Positions 8,461 to 18,518 of a stretch of 64,000 nt of DNA are shown here, in pieces; the stretch's first letter is position 1, and the number at the start of each line of letters is the position of its first letter. Source of the DNA: Legionella israelensis (lineage in GTDB: Bacteria; Pseudomonadota; Gammaproteobacteria; Legionellales; Legionellaceae); NCBI RefSeq assembly GCF_004571175.1, contig NZ_CP038273.1, forward strand, positions 310,001 to 374,000, in the 5' to 3' direction. The notes under the pieces were generated by a model, which made no database searches, had not been told where the DNA came from, and saw only the letters and a list, made by a program, of their open reading frames with translations. Made by a program: the position numbers and the translations under genes.

Positions 8461-10620
8461 ATGCCACTTGCCAGAACACAATCTTGGTCTCATATCAACA
8501 TGGAGCTCGAATCTGAAAAAGATTCTTTGCTTTCTTGTCTGGTTTTATTGACAAGATATTATCAAAATCCTTTTACGGCCAAATCATTGATTGCTCGTTT
8601 GCCGGTAAAAAAAGGACAACTAACCGTTGACTTGTTTGAGCGGGCTGCAGCCCGTGCATCCCTTGAAACTGAAATTATCCGGTGCAAATTTAAAAAAATC
8701 GAGAAAGAGGATCTTCCTGCTGTTTTGCTGATGAAAAACCATGAAGCCTGTTTACTTGTTACAGATGATGAAGGTAAAAGAAAAGTTATCCATCCTCACA
8801 ACCCCAAAATGTTTACTGACCCTGATGAAATCATTGATCAATATAGTGGTGAAATCATTGTGGTCAAACCTCAATATAAACAAAGTGCAAGAGCAAAAGA
8901 AACCCTTCACAGAAAGCATAAAAACTGGTTCTGGAAAGTGGTGTTTAAATCCTGGTCGATTTATTCAGAAGTATTGGTTGCCTCTCTGCTGATTAATCTT
9001 TTTGCTTTAGTCATCCCACTTTTTATCATGAACGTCTATGATCGCGTTGTACCCAATTACGCCATTGAAACCATGTGGGTACTTGCCAGCGGGGTCGGGC
9101 TGGTGTTTATCTTTGATATGCTCCTCAAAACATTGAGAGCCTATTTTATTGATGTCGCCAGTAAACACAGTGATAGAGAGCTTTCTGCAAAAATATTTCA
9201 ACAAATACTTGGACTGCGCATGGATGAAAGACCAAAATCTGTGGGTGCTCTTGCCAATACCGTTCAATCCTTTGAATTGTTCAGAGACTTCATTACCTCA
9301 GGGACAATGACAATATTGGTTGATTTGCCTTTTGTCGTTATTTTTTTACTGGTGATTTATCTAATTGGCGGCAGCTTGTTCTGGATACCTATGCTTGTCG
9401 TTCCTACGATTTTTTTGATAGGTTTTCTTCTGCAGTTACCTCTTATTCGTTTAACACGAAAATCATATCAACTTTCCGCTGAAAAACAGGCAACTCTTAT
9501 TGAGTCCTTATCAGCCATTGAAGCGGTTAAAACAACGGGAGCAGAATCAAAGTTGCAGAATCGTTGGGAAGAAATTATAAAACTGGCATCAGAAAACGGT
9601 ATGAGATTACGCTTCATATCCAATTCAAGCTTAAACATCACCACCCTTGCCCAGCAAGTCGCGACCATATTTGTTGTCATTGCCGGTGTTTATATGATTA
9701 GTGAAGGTGAATTAACTACTGGTGGACTTATCGCCTGCACCATCTTAACAGGACGTGCCTTAGCCCCCATGGCTCAGGTCGCTTCCCTGTTTACCCGTTA
9801 TTATCAATCGGTCAATGCACTTAAATCTCTTGATAAAATCATGCAGTTAAATACAGACATTGACGAGGAGGATCATTATTTGCATCGTCCAGCCATCCAA
9901 GGAGAACTTGAGTTTAAAAACGTTTCTTTTTCTTATTATTCAGAAAAAATAAGCGCATTGAATAACGTCAGTTTTAAAGTTAAATCAGGTGAAAAAATAG
10001 CCATTATTGGGCGAGTTGGATCAGGCAAATCAACAATTGCCCGTTTAATTGTCAAACTATACGAGCCCACGGAAGGTGTCATATATATGGATGGAACGGA
10101 TTATAGACAATTAAACCCTGATGATTTACGACAACAAATCGGTTATGTTTCCCAAGATGTAACACTTTTTTATGGAACAATAAAAGAAAATATTTCAGTT
10201 GGAGCACCTTTTATTGAGGACAAGTCATTGTTAAAGGCTGCCGAAATTGCAGGAGTCACTGAGTTTACAAAACACCATCCCCAGGGTTTTGACCGACAAG
10301 TAGGAGAAAAAGGCAACGAACTTTCCGGTGGCCAACGTCAAGCCATAGCCATGGCTCGCGCGCTGTTATTAAAGCCCAATCTATTGGTCCTGGATGAACC
10401 CACCGCATTTATGGATGATAATAGTGAAAGACGTTTAAAAAAGCATTTAAAGGAACAACTGTCGGCTAATGGAACATTGGTTTTAATCACTCATAAAATG
10501 TCCATGCTTGAGTTGGTTGAACGCATTATTGTTGTTGATTACGGAAGAATTGTTGCTGATGGCAGCAAAGAATCCGTTTTAAATGCCCTTAAGTCTGGTG
10601 TTGCAGTTAAAAAGGTTTAA
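8461..10620 (+). CDS. lssB: Type I secretion ABC transporter LssB
   Basis: The 719-residue protein has an N-terminal C39-like domain (~1-130), a six-helix transmembrane domain (~165-430) and a C-terminal ATPase. Walker A GRVGSGKST is at ~516, the signature LSGGQRQ at ~621 and Walker B LLVLDEPT just after it. The N-terminal domain resembles that of LapB-type transporters, where it acts as a substrate-docking domain rather than a protease. With LssD it should export a large unfolded protein, using a TolC-like channel encoded elsewhere. No strong ribosome site marks the start; ATG 8500 is an alternative. It is separated from lssZ and the YafK-like gene by mobile DNA. Confidence 0.88.
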   Translation: MPLARTQSWSHINMELESEKDSLLSCLVLLTRYYQNPFTAKSLIARLPVKKGQLTVDLFERAAARASLETEIIRCKFKKIEKEDLPAVLLMKNHEACLLVTDDEGKRKVIHPHNPKMFTDPDEIIDQYSGEIIVVKPQYKQSARAKETLHRKHKNWFWKVVFKSWSIYSEVLVASLLINLFALVIPLFIMNVYDRVVPNYAIETMWVLASGVGLVFIFDMLLKTLRAYFIDVASKHSDRELSAKIFQQILGLRMDERPKSVGALANTVQSFELFRDFITSGTMTILVDLPFVVIFLLVIYLIGGSLFWIPMLVVPTIFLIGFLLQLPLIRLTRKSYQLSAEKQATLIESLSAIEAVKTTGAESKLQNRWEEIIKLASENGMRLRFISNSSLNITTLAQQVATIFVVIAGVYMISEGELTTGGLIACTILTGRALAPMAQVASLFTRYYQSVNALKSLDKIMQLNTDIDEEDHYLHRPAIQGELEFKNVSFSYYSEKISALNNVSFKVKSGEKIAIIGRVGSGKSTIARLIVKLYEPTEGVIYMDGTDYRQLNPDDLRQQIGYVSQDVTLFYGTIKENISVGAPFIEDKSLLKAAEIAGVTEFTKHHPQGFDRQVGEKGNELSGGQRQAIAMARALLLKPNLLVLDEPTAFMDDNSERRLKKHLKEQLSANGTLVLITHKMSMLELVERIIVVDYGRIVADGSKESVLNALKSGVAVKKV

Positions 10621-10623
10621 ATT

Positions 10624-11760
10624 ATGGCAAAACGACATCGATCTCGCTTATTTGGACATATTATCTTATGGACGTCAGTCTTGTTTATCGCTGCTGCTTT
10701 AATTTGGGCTTATTATGCCAAGCTTGATGAAGTCACGACCGGGAGCGGCAAAGTTATTCCTTCCAGCGAAATTCAGGTTATCCAGAACCTGGAGGGTGGA
10801 ATTGTTGAGAAAATCATGGTTTCTGAAGGCGATATTGTCAAAAAAGGACAAACTTTAATGCAAATTGACAACACCCTTTTCATGGCAACTTATAATGAAG
10901 CATTAAAAAAAATGACGGCTCTTGAACTGGAAATTATACGACTGAACGCCTTAATGCAGAACAAACCGCTTTCCATTCCGCAAAAATATATAAAAAGCTC
11001 GCCGAATCTGGTGCAAGTAGCAGAAGCTCTGGACAAAAGCAAAAAACAGGAATTAGAGCAGATGAATAAAGCACTTGCCTTGGCTGAGCGAGAGCTTAAA
11101 CTGACACGGCCGCTGGTTTCCCGAGGTGCTGTCTCTGAGGTTGAAGTATTACGCCTTGAAAGAACAATCAATGAACTTAAAGGTAAAATTTCCGAATTTA
11201 AATCCAAGGCGCTGGAGCGTTTAAATCAGGCTCGCTCTGAACTATTGGCTCTTAAAGAGGCTCATATGGCTGATAAAGACAGAGTAACGCGAACGACCGT
11301 TCGTTCACCGGTTAAGGGTATTATTAATCGTATAAAAATAAATACCATGGGTGGTGTTATAAAACCTGGAATGGATATTATTGAAATTGTACCCTTAGAG
11401 GACACCTTGCTTATAGAGGCTAAAATACGTCCCGGGGATATCGGATTTATCCACCCGGGACAAAAGGCCATGGTGAAAATTTCCGCCTACGATTTCTCCA
11501 TTTATGGAGGTCTGGAAGGAAAAGTAGAGCAAATTTCTGCCGACACCATTACCGAGGAAAAGAGCAACAATAAAGAAGAAAGTTTTTATGTTATCCGTGT
11601 CAGAACAGAAAAAAATCACCTTGGCACAGAAAAGAATCCACTACCCATCATTCCCGGCATGCTGGCTACCGTTGACATTCTGACAGGTGAAAAAACAGTA
11701 TTGGAATATATTTTAAAACCTATCATAAAAGCTCAGAAAACTGCTCTAAGAGAACGATAA
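10624..11760 (+). CDS. lssD: Type I secretion membrane-fusion protein LssD (HlyD family)
   Basis: The 378-residue protein starts three bases after the lssB stop, so the two are translationally linked. One membrane helix (~12-32) is followed by a split biotinyl-lipoyl domain (GGIVEKIMVSEGDIVKKGQ near 60-78), a coiled-coil hairpin (~90-210), the second lipoyl half (VRSPVKGIINRI) and a beta-barrel C-terminus (PGMLATVDILTGEKTVLEYI), the usual HlyD-family ending. It bridges LssB to an outer-membrane channel. No TolC-like gene and no obvious substrate gene is adjacent. Confidence 0.9.
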   Translation: MAKRHRSRLFGHIILWTSVLFIAAALIWAYYAKLDEVTTGSGKVIPSSEIQVIQNLEGGIVEKIMVSEGDIVKKGQTLMQIDNTLFMATYNEALKKMTALELEIIRLNALMQNKPLSIPQKYIKSSPNLVQVAEALDKSKKQELEQMNKALALAERELKLTRPLVSRGAVSEVEVLRLERTINELKGKISEFKSKALERLNQARSELLALKEAHMADKDRVTRTTVRSPVKGIINRIKINTMGGVIKPGMDIIEIVPLEDTLLIEAKIRPGDIGFIHPGQKAMVKISAYDFSIYGGLEGKVEQISADTITEEKSNNKEESFYVIRVRTEKNHLGTEKNPLPIIPGMLATVDILTGEKTVLEYILKPIIKAQKTALRER

Positions 11761-11781
11761 AAAAGACATCACGTCATTTTA

Positions 11782-12357
11782 TTATTCTATACTTTCTGCC
11801 TCATGATCAGGATGAACCACGAATATTCCCGGCGCATTCCTCAAATATTCGTTGTAATCCATACCGTAACCAAAAATATAATGATCATCCACTTCAAGGC
11901 CGACGAAATCGGCATTTTTCAAGCCATGCTCAACGCGCTTATGGTGTTTGTCCACAAGAACAGCACTATAAACCTTCTTGGCTCCCATGCGTTCTATCTC
12001 CGCAATAATAGCTGCAAGAGTTATCCCTCCGTCGAGAATATCATCAACAACCAACACCGTTCTTCCCTTTAAATCCACAGAGGGTTTAACTTTCCAGTGT
12101 AATTCTCCTCCTCTTATATCACCACGATAACGCGTCGCATGCACGTAATTCAGTTCAAGAGGAAAATCAAGACGAGGCAATAAATTTCCTAAAGGAACAA
12201 GACCACCCACCATAACACAAAGAAGAACGGGATTCTGATCATGCAGTTTTTCATGAATATTAATGGCCATTCTATCCAAAGCAGCTTCAACTTCATTGGT
12301 TGTAAATAAGCAAGTGGATTTTTCATACACTTCTTTGATTTTATTTGGGATACTCAT
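11782..12357 (-). CDS. hpt: Hypoxanthine-guanine phosphoribosyltransferase
   Basis: The 191-residue protein has the PRPP-binding loop [15 protein letters not shown], typical of type I phosphoribosyltransferases, and a hypoxanthine/guanine-type hood. It salvages hypoxanthine and guanine to IMP and GMP in the cytoplasm. It converges on lssD with 21 bases between the stops. In some Legionella annotations such proteins are listed only as hypoxanthine-guanine PRT family; base specificity cannot be read from sequence alone. Confidence 0.85.
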   Translation of the reverse strand: MSIPNKIKEVYEKSTCLFTTNEVEAALDRMAINIHEKLHDQNPVLLCVMVGGLVPLGNLLPRLDFPLELNYVHATRYRGDIRGGELHWKVKPSVDLKGRTVLVVDDILDGGITLAAIIAEIERMGAKKVYSAVLVDKHHKRVEHGLKNADFVGLEVDDHYIFGYGMDYNEYLRNAPGIFVVHPDHEAESIE

Positions 12358-12479
12358 AAATTACCTATAAACGACATTATAAATTACAAAAGATTACCGC
12401 TTTGAAAGAACACTGACAAATGGCTCACAAAAACAGCGTAGTGGATATTTCAGAAGAACTGATGACAGTTTCTAAAAAA

Positions 12480-12806
12480 TCATTCTTTTCTTTTGGCTTC
12501 TATTCCGGGAAAATGGCTGATTTTACTATCTGACCCTTTCTCTTTGACTTTCGCAAGTCCCTGCTTGTTAACTTCATCGATACGAAAAACCGAATGCATG
12601 GGAATGTATGTACGTTTGACGCCATTAAATTCCATTTTTAAGCGTTCTTCCGAAGGATCAACCACCAAAGAGGTATTTTCACCAAACGTCAACTCTTCAA
12701 CCTGTAAAAAACCAAACATCTCACTTTCAGTAACCGAACGTGCATATATCTCATAAACAGCATCCTGATTAGCGAAAGTAATACGGTACAATGACTTTTT
12801 TGTCAT
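12480..12806 (-). CDS. DUF1820 family protein
   Basis: The 108-residue soluble protein begins SLYRITFANQDAVYEIYARSV and has the FGF.QVEEL and YIPMHSVFRIDEV segments of the DUF1820 family, which is common in gammaproteobacteria and has no established function. There is no signal peptide. It is probably a single-gene unit between hpt and a methyltransferase gene. Confidence 0.8.
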   Translation of the reverse strand: MTKKSLYRITFANQDAVYEIYARSVTESEMFGFLQVEELTFGENTSLVVDPSEERLKMEFNGVKRTYIPMHSVFRIDEVNKQGLAKVKEKGSDSKISHFPGIEAKRKE

Positions 12807-12931
12807 GGGCCAAGCCTCATCAAATTAAAAATAAATAATTAGCGATAGCGTATTATAACTTATAAGCATTATTATAATCTACGACCTTCATATGAGTTGA
12901 CGATCTGCTCCAGATTCTGTTTTGAAAATTG

Positions 12932-13753
12932 CTAATTTTCATTCTGATTTAGAGGCAACTCTGAGCTTAAATTGGCAACAGGCTGCAATCCGGATTTGTA
13001 ATCTTTCACCAGTGATTTTTCGTTTAGCTCGATTGCCATATCCGGATGAGCAGCTTCATATTTTTGAGCAATATAAAAGTAAAAACCCGCTGGAAATGGC
13101 CAAAGCATTTTACCTACTTCATTTAAAAAACTTAATCGCTTTATCGATTGTTTATTTTTAAAAGGCGGAATATACCAAAAACCTTTCAGTGTACACTGCC
13201 TGTACCCCCTTTGTAAAAACAGTCGATTCATCTTCAATGGAGAATGTATAATTGGTTTTTTTTCGCCAAAACAGGAAAAAAAACCAAGTTTCGCAGCCAG
13301 ACTCCAGAGACCAAAAGGATTAATTCCTATGATAATGATAAAACCCATAGGTTTTAATATTCGATCAATTTCATCAATTAAAGCGTTTTTTTCAATGCAT
13401 GCCTCCATGCTTAAGGGGGCAATTACAATATCAATACAATTTCTATCTAAAGGTAATTGATTCATTAAACTTATGAAATCCACATTTTCATTCGATTTGT
13501 CAGGGGATACAATCCAGGACGAAGTCGGCTTAAAAACATCCATCCACGCATTGTCTCCACACGCACCAAGCTGCAATAGATTTTTTCCACGAACAAGCCG
13601 ATTAAAGCGCATTAGCTCCTGGGCAATGGCTTCTTCAACACACATGCCCTGGGGAGTTTGAAACCATTGATCAAGGGCGCGATATTTAATGATTTGTTGA
13701 GCTATAGACAAAATACCTGTCCTGACAAGTGGAAATTTAATTAGTTGTATCAT
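12932..13753 (-). CDS. Class I SAM-dependent methyltransferase (YafS-like)
   Basis: The 273-residue protein has a recognisable but weak SAM-binding core: NLLQLGACGDN is motif I and LPLDRNCIDIVIAPLSME is the post-I/motif II region; ILKPMGFIIIIGINPFGLWSL follows. This layout is that of the YafS/methyltransferase-11 group found near gloB and rnhA in other gammaproteobacteria. The substrate is unknown. It diverges from pilB. Confidence 0.75.
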   Translation of the reverse strand: MIQLIKFPLVRTGILSIAQQIIKYRALDQWFQTPQGMCVEEAIAQELMRFNRLVRGKNLLQLGACGDNAWMDVFKPTSSWIVSPDKSNENVDFISLMNQLPLDRNCIDIVIAPLSMEACIEKNALIDEIDRILKPMGFIIIIGINPFGLWSLAAKLGFFSCFGEKKPIIHSPLKMNRLFLQRGYRQCTLKGFWYIPPFKNKQSIKRLSFLNEVGKMLWPFPAGFYFYIAQKYEAAHPDMAIELNEKSLVKDYKSGLQPVANLSSELPLNQNEN

Positions 13754-13879
13754 ACACGCGATTAAACACGCAAATATGTCTTAACTCTGGTAAGATGTTT
13801 ATAGAAACAGATCAATACTTTAATGCAAAATTGCCAGTTTTTAGCTATAGTTATCATTAAAACAGTGCTAATGGATTTT

Positions 13880-15601
13880 ATGGCAACACTCGCAGAAGAA
13901 CAACGATTGCAAGGCATAGGCCAATTATTGGTTCTTGAGCAACTCCTGGAAAAAGACAAGACTCTGAAATATCAGCAATTAGCCAGTGCCGATAATGTAA
14001 CTTTACTCCAATATCTGGTCAATAACAGTATACTCAGTGCCGTTAATATTGCTTCCGCGATTGCCAGAAATTTTGGTGTACCTTTGTTGGATTTGGACTG
14101 TATCGAGTTTGATTCTATACCCTCCACACTCGTCAGTGAAAAACTTATCCGGCGCCATCATATGATTCCACTTTTTCACCGCGGTAATCATTTATACCTT
14201 GCAACAGATGATCCCAGTCAACAGGCATCTCTGAAAGAAATACAGTTTCACACCGGTCTGCATGCTCATCCTGTTGTCGTTGAAACAGACAAGTTAGCAC
14301 AACTTATTGAGCATTTATTGCGGGAAAAAGAAAGCCAGGGTCTGCATGATTATGTCGATGAGTCCGTTGACCTCGATGGCCTTGAAATCAGTTCGGAAGA
14401 AGAAGAGCATGATATTGAATCAGCTGCCTCTGCTTCAGAAGATGCCCCTGTAGTCAAATTTGTAAATAAAATTCTGCTTGATGCCATTAAAAATTCAGTA
14501 TCGGATATTCATTTTGAACCTTATGAACAAACATATAGAATCCGATATCGCCAAGATGGTGTTCTAACTGAAGTCGCATCACCTCCTGTCAGTCTTTCCG
14601 GACGTATCACTGCAAGAATCAAGGTCATGTCAAATCTGGATATTTCTGAAAGACGTGTGCCTCAGGATGGACGCTTTAAAATGAAATTATCAAAATCGAG
14701 AGCTATAGATTTCAGGGTAAGTACCTGCCCCACCGTGGGAGGTGAAAAGGTGGTTATGCGTATCCTTGATCCTGGAAGTATAAAATTAGGAATCGAAGCT
14801 TTGGGATTTAGCGATATTCAAAAAACTCATTTTTTAAAATCCATCGAACGCCCGCAAGGTATGATATTGGTAACAGGGCCTACAGGAAGCGGTAAAACCG
14901 TAACTTTATATACAGCCATGAATATTCTCAATACCAAAGAGAGGAACATCTCTACCGCTGAAGATCCCGTTGAAATTAAAGTCCCCGGTATCAATCAAGT
15001 CAATATTAACCCTAAAGCGGGACTCACTTTTTCTGGTGCACTTCGTTCATTTTTACGGCAAGATCCTGACATCATCATGGTTGGAGAAATTAGGGATCTT
15101 GAAACAGCTGAAATTGCAGTAAAGGCAGCTCAAACAGGCCATCTTGTTTTATCCACTCTTCACACAAACAGTGCCGCAGAAACATTGACTCGCCTGGTTA
15201 ACATGGGTGTGCCTTCTTTCAATATTGCAAGCTCGGTAAGCTTAATCATCGCTCAGCGTCTGGCAAGACGCCTCTGTGAACAATGTAAAACAAAAAGAGA
15301 CGATATCACTGAGAAAGGAATGATTGAATTAGGATTTAGTGAAGAAGAAGCTAAAAAGCCCATATTCAAAGCTGTGGGTTGTAATCAATGCAACGGTGGC
15401 TATCGGGGCAGAGTAGGATTATTTGAAGTCATGCCAATGTCAAAGGCAATAGGAAGACTCATTATGTCAGGAGGGAATTCCTTGGATATACTCAAACAAG
15501 GTCAAGATGAGGGCATGTTAACTATTTTTCAATCCGGATTGAAAAAAATATTGGAAGGGGTAACGACGATTGAGGAGGTCAACCGGGTAACCGTTGATTA
15601 A
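13880..15601 (+). CDS. pilB: Type IV pilus assembly ATPase PilB
   Basis: A GspE/PilB ATPase that powers pilus extension. An N-terminal GspE-N domain is followed by the ATPase core with Walker A GPTGSGKTVTLY, Asp box (DPDIIMVGEIRD), His box (TGHLVLSTLHTN) and a tetracysteine zinc site (CEQCK and CNQCNGGYRGR). The start is uncertain: I chose the ATG giving MATLAEEQ; in-frame ATGs at 13871 and 13823 add 3 and 19 residues, and none has a clear ribosome site. It leads a pilB-pilC-pilD operon with 5- and 3-base gaps. Confidence 0.93.
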   Translation: MATLAEEQRLQGIGQLLVLEQLLEKDKTLKYQQLASADNVTLLQYLVNNSILSAVNIASAIARNFGVPLLDLDCIEFDSIPSTLVSEKLIRRHHMIPLFHRGNHLYLATDDPSQQASLKEIQFHTGLHAHPVVVETDKLAQLIEHLLREKESQGLHDYVDESVDLDGLEISSEEEEHDIESAASASEDAPVVKFVNKILLDAIKNSVSDIHFEPYEQTYRIRYRQDGVLTEVASPPVSLSGRITARIKVMSNLDISERRVPQDGRFKMKLSKSRAIDFRVSTCPTVGGEKVVMRILDPGSIKLGIEALGFSDIQKTHFLKSIERPQGMILVTGPTGSGKTVTLYTAMNILNTKERNISTAEDPVEIKVPGINQVNINPKAGLTFSGALRSFLRQDPDIIMVGEIRDLETAEIAVKAAQTGHLVLSTLHTNSAAETLTRLVNMGVPSFNIASSVSLIIAQRLARRLCEQCKTKRDDITEKGMIELGFSEEEAKKPIFKAVGCNQCNGGYRGRVGLFEVMPMSKAIGRLIMSGGNSLDILKQGQDEGMLTIFQSGLKKILEGVTTIEEVNRVTVD

Positions 15602-15606
15602 GAATC

Positions 15607-16827
15607 ATGCCTAAAAATGCGAATCCAATGATTACCTTTCAATATGAAGGCATCAATCGTTCAGGAGAAAAAACAAAAGGTGAAATAGAAGCCAGGAGTC
15701 TGGCTATTGCCAAAGCGGATCTTCGCCGACAAGGAATTATTACCAAAAAAGTCATCAAGAAAAGAAAATCTCTTTTTGATAAAGCCAATAAAAAAATTAC
15801 TCAGGCTGATATTACCGTTTTCAGTCGGCAGTTGGCCACCATGATAGAAGCCGGTATTCCTTTGGTACAATCGTTTGATATTGTGGCAAAAGGTCAAAGC
15901 AATAAGCGCGTTCAGGATTTAATTAATACCATAAAAAATGATGTTGAAACAGGACTTACACTTGCTGAATCATTGGCGAAACATCCGGCTTATTTTAATG
16001 ATTTATTTTGCAACCTGGTCGATGCCGGAGAAAAATCAGGTTCACTGGAGGTCATGTTAAATAAAGTCGCAACTTATAAGGAAAAAATAGAATCCATCAA
16101 AAAGAAAATTAAAAAAGCGCTGACTTATCCTATAGCCGTTATGGTGATAGCCTTTCTTGTGACCGCAGGTTTGTTGATTTTTGTCGTTCCTCAGTTTGAG
16201 TCTTTATTTCAAGGTTTTGGAGCTGATTTACCGGCCATGACCCGGATGGTCATTCGCTTATCTGAGACATTCCAGGCTTATTGGTATATTATTTTCGGTG
16301 TTTTAGCACTTGCTGTTTATGCTTTTATCTACGCTAAAAATCATTCTCCTAATTTTGCTCAGGGGGTAGATCGCGTCATGCTTAAGTTTCCTGTTATAGG
16401 TCCTATTCTTGAAAAAGCAGCCATTGCTCGATTTTCACGTACGCTATCCATCACGTTTGCAGCCGGCTTGCCTTTGGTTGATGCTTTAAAATCAGTTGCC
16501 GGAGCCACAGGTAATATTCTTTTTGCCAAGGCGACTGATAAAATCAGAGAAGAAGTCTCGACCGGCCAACAAATGCAACTCGCCATGGAAAATACTCATA
16601 TGTTTCCCAATATGGTAGTACAAATGGTAGCGATTGGTGAGGAATCGGGCGCTTTGGAGCAAATGCTGTCCAAGGTGGCTGATTTTTATGAAGAAGAAGT
16701 GGATAATGCCGTTGATTCATTAAGCAGTTTACTTGAACCTCTTATTATGGCTATATTAGGCATTCTGGTTGGTGGGCTGGTTGTGGCCATGTATTTACCT
16801 ATCTTCAAACTTGGATCAGTGGTTTAA
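15607..16827 (+). CDS. pilC: Type IV pilus inner-membrane platform protein PilC
   Basis: The 406-residue protein has two GspF domains (~70-195 and ~275-395). The first ends in ALTYPIAVMVIAFLVTAGLL and the second in LIMAILGILVGGLVVAMYLPIF, the usual GspF membrane segments. It couples PilB to the growing pilus in the inner membrane. It starts five bases after the pilB stop. Confidence 0.95.
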   Translation: MPKNANPMITFQYEGINRSGEKTKGEIEARSLAIAKADLRRQGIITKKVIKKRKSLFDKANKKITQADITVFSRQLATMIEAGIPLVQSFDIVAKGQSNKRVQDLINTIKNDVETGLTLAESLAKHPAYFNDLFCNLVDAGEKSGSLEVMLNKVATYKEKIESIKKKIKKALTYPIAVMVIAFLVTAGLLIFVVPQFESLFQGFGADLPAMTRMVIRLSETFQAYWYIIFGVLALAVYAFIYAKNHSPNFAQGVDRVMLKFPVIGPILEKAAIARFSRTLSITFAAGLPLVDALKSVAGATGNILFAKATDKIREEVSTGQQMQLAMENTHMFPNMVVQMVAIGEESGALEQMLSKVADFYEEEVDNAVDSLSSLLEPLIMAILGILVGGLVVAMYLPIFKLGSVV

Positions 16828-16830
16828 ATA

Positions 16831-17691
16831 ATGTTCGAAATACTACTATTGGAAAACCCCCTTCTAACATACCTCATTATCGGTCTTTTTTTCCTGGCGG
16901 TTGGCAGTCTTTTAAACGTCATCATCTACAGAGTTCCATTAATGCTAAAAGCAGAATGGACTGAACAATGTTATGAGCTGTTGCAAATAAAGCCTGAAAA
17001 TAAAATAAAACAAATCAATTTATTCTACCCCCGCTCATTTTGTCCAAATTGCAACAAAACAGTAAAAGCCTGGCAAAATATTCCATTATTCAGTTACTTG
17101 TTTCTTAAAGGACGATGTTATTATTGCAGAAAATCCATTTCTTTACGTTATCCTTTCATTGAACTCCTTACACTTATACTATCCATTTATTGCTTCCTGC
17201 ACTTTGGGATGAATCTCAATCTCCTTTTTGCCTTGTTGTTTATCTGGATAATCATATGTCTCATTTTTATTGATTTTGAACATCAGTTATTACCTGACAG
17301 TTTGACATTAAGTCTATTATGGCTTGGTTTAATTGCCAATACCGCTGATCTTTTTACCACTCTGCCCAACGCTGTGCTTTCTGCTGCCGGTGCTTACCTC
17401 GCATTGTGGATTTTTGTAAAACTGTTTTATTTGCTCACGGGTAAGGTAGGCATGGGGCATGGTGATTTTAAACTGTTTGCTGCCATGGGAGCCTGGTTTG
17501 GATGGACTCAATTGCCTTTAATTCTAGTGCTGTCATCCTTCACTGGTGCTGTCATTGGTTTGATTTATCTGCACCTGAAAAATAAATCAAAAGACACAGC
17601 AATACCTTTTGGCCCTTTTCTCTGCATTGCAGGACTGATTTCACTTTTCTGGGGGCATTCACTGATTTCCTGGTATCTACATTTTTATTAA
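16831..17691 (+). CDS. pilD: Prepilin peptidase/N-methyltransferase PilD
   Basis: The 286-residue multi-pass protein has the N-terminal methyltransferase region with two CxxC pairs (CPNCNKTVK and CYYCRKS) and the peptidase Asp residues in DFEHQLLPDSLTL and GMGHGDFKLFAA. It cleaves and methylates prepilins, and in Legionella the same enzyme also processes type II pseudopilins, so it matters for Lsp secretion as well. The start is three bases after the pilC stop. Confidence 0.95.
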   Translation: MFEILLLENPLLTYLIIGLFFLAVGSLLNVIIYRVPLMLKAEWTEQCYELLQIKPENKIKQINLFYPRSFCPNCNKTVKAWQNIPLFSYLFLKGRCYYCRKSISLRYPFIELLTLILSIYCFLHFGMNLNLLFALLFIWIIICLIFIDFEHQLLPDSLTLSLLWLGLIANTADLFTTLPNAVLSAAGAYLALWIFVKLFYLLTGKVGMGHGDFKLFAAMGAWFGWTQLPLILVLSSFTGAVIGLIYLHLKNKSKDTAIPFGPFLCIAGLISLFWGHSLISWYLHFY

Positions 17692-17721
17692 TTGATCTTA
17701 AAAAATGCGGGCGAAGCTCTT

Positions 17722-17870
17722 ATTCACTTATATTGCGCAGCAATTTTTTAGAGAATTTGGATGCATTTTGGAATTTTAAAGCGCAATTTACATGGAGTAA
17801 ATGAGCATTTGAAATTTCAAAATGCGTCCAAAAATGCAAAAAAAACGAAGCTGCGCAACATGAGTGATTC
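17722..17870. mobile_element. Diverged MITE of the ACTCATGTTACGC family
   Basis: The region 17726-17865 has the same layout and much of the same interior as the MITE at 8208-8351: TTTTGGAATTTTAAAGCGC, ACATGGAGTAAATGAGCATT and TTTCAAAATGCGTCCAAA all recur. The left end is mutated (ACTTATATTGCGCAGC) while the right end is well kept (GCTGCGCAACATGAGT). ATTC flanks both sides. It is an old, probably inactive copy, placed 34 bases after pilD. Confidence 0.75.
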
Positions 17871-17916
17871 GATAAAGATAAGTAGGCAAGGTAATATTGG
17901 TTTATTAAAATACTGC

Positions 17917-18507
17917 TTACTGCCCTTTTCTTCGTTGCATAATAGCCGAAAAAAATTCCGGCTTATTAAGACCAATTGCAGCAAAAATCTGTGGGACCCT
18001 GTCCCAGCTTCCTTCTTGCTCAATACTGGCCACAATTAATTCAAACCCGCCTTCCTTATCGACATCAACTCCCCAACCATTGATATAGCACAGACCTCTA
18101 AGGCGTTTGGCTTCTATGTGTCCTAATTGCTCAGCGGCTTTAAGATAAGCATGGGCTTCTTCATAAAGTTGCGACATACGAACTTCATTTCTTTGACTAT
18201 CAAAAAGACCTTCTTTTTGTAAAGCGTCCCGATATTTTGCTTCTTCCAAAAGATGGTAACCTAGATTAAAGTTAGCTGTAGAGTCATCAAGGGCCGCGGC
18301 AGCCCGATAACATTCAAGAAGCATAAGTTTTGCATATGGAAATTTCTTTTTACCGATGACTGTTTTATATAAAGCAGCCAGCTCAAAATAATAGGAAATT
18401 TCTTTTTTTATAACTTCATCTCTGGGTTGTTCGCTTAAGCGGTTATGCTTCAAGGCTTTCAATTTTTTGGTAAGCTTCCTGATTTTCCATCGTTTTAAAC
18501 TAAACAT
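17917..18507 (-). CDS. Hypothetical protein with Sel1/TPR-like helical repeats
   Basis: The 196-residue protein is basic at its N-terminus (RWKIRKLTKKLKALKHNR), then helical. A Sel1-like pattern is visible: AAEQLGHIEAKRLRGLCYINGWGVDVDKEGG resembles the A...G...A...LG..Y..G.GV..D motif and suggests two or three repeats. There is no signal peptide or membrane segment. It shares strand with, and lies 11 bases after, the membrane-protein gene at 18519, so the two are probably one unit. Function is unknown. Confidence 0.6.
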   Translation of the reverse strand: MFSLKRWKIRKLTKKLKALKHNRLSEQPRDEVIKKEISYYFELAALYKTVIGKKKFPYAKLMLLECYRAAAALDDSTANFNLGYHLLEEAKYRDALQKEGLFDSQRNEVRMSQLYEEAHAYLKAAEQLGHIEAKRLRGLCYINGWGVDVDKEGGFELIVASIEQEGSWDRVPQIFAAIGLNKPEFFSAIMQRRKGQ

Positions 18508-18518
18508 GCTGTCTCCAT

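Noticed and set aside
11761-11781. Terminator between lssD and hpt
   Set aside because: GACATCACGTC gives only a three-base stem; the A/T flanks alone are not enough to call it.
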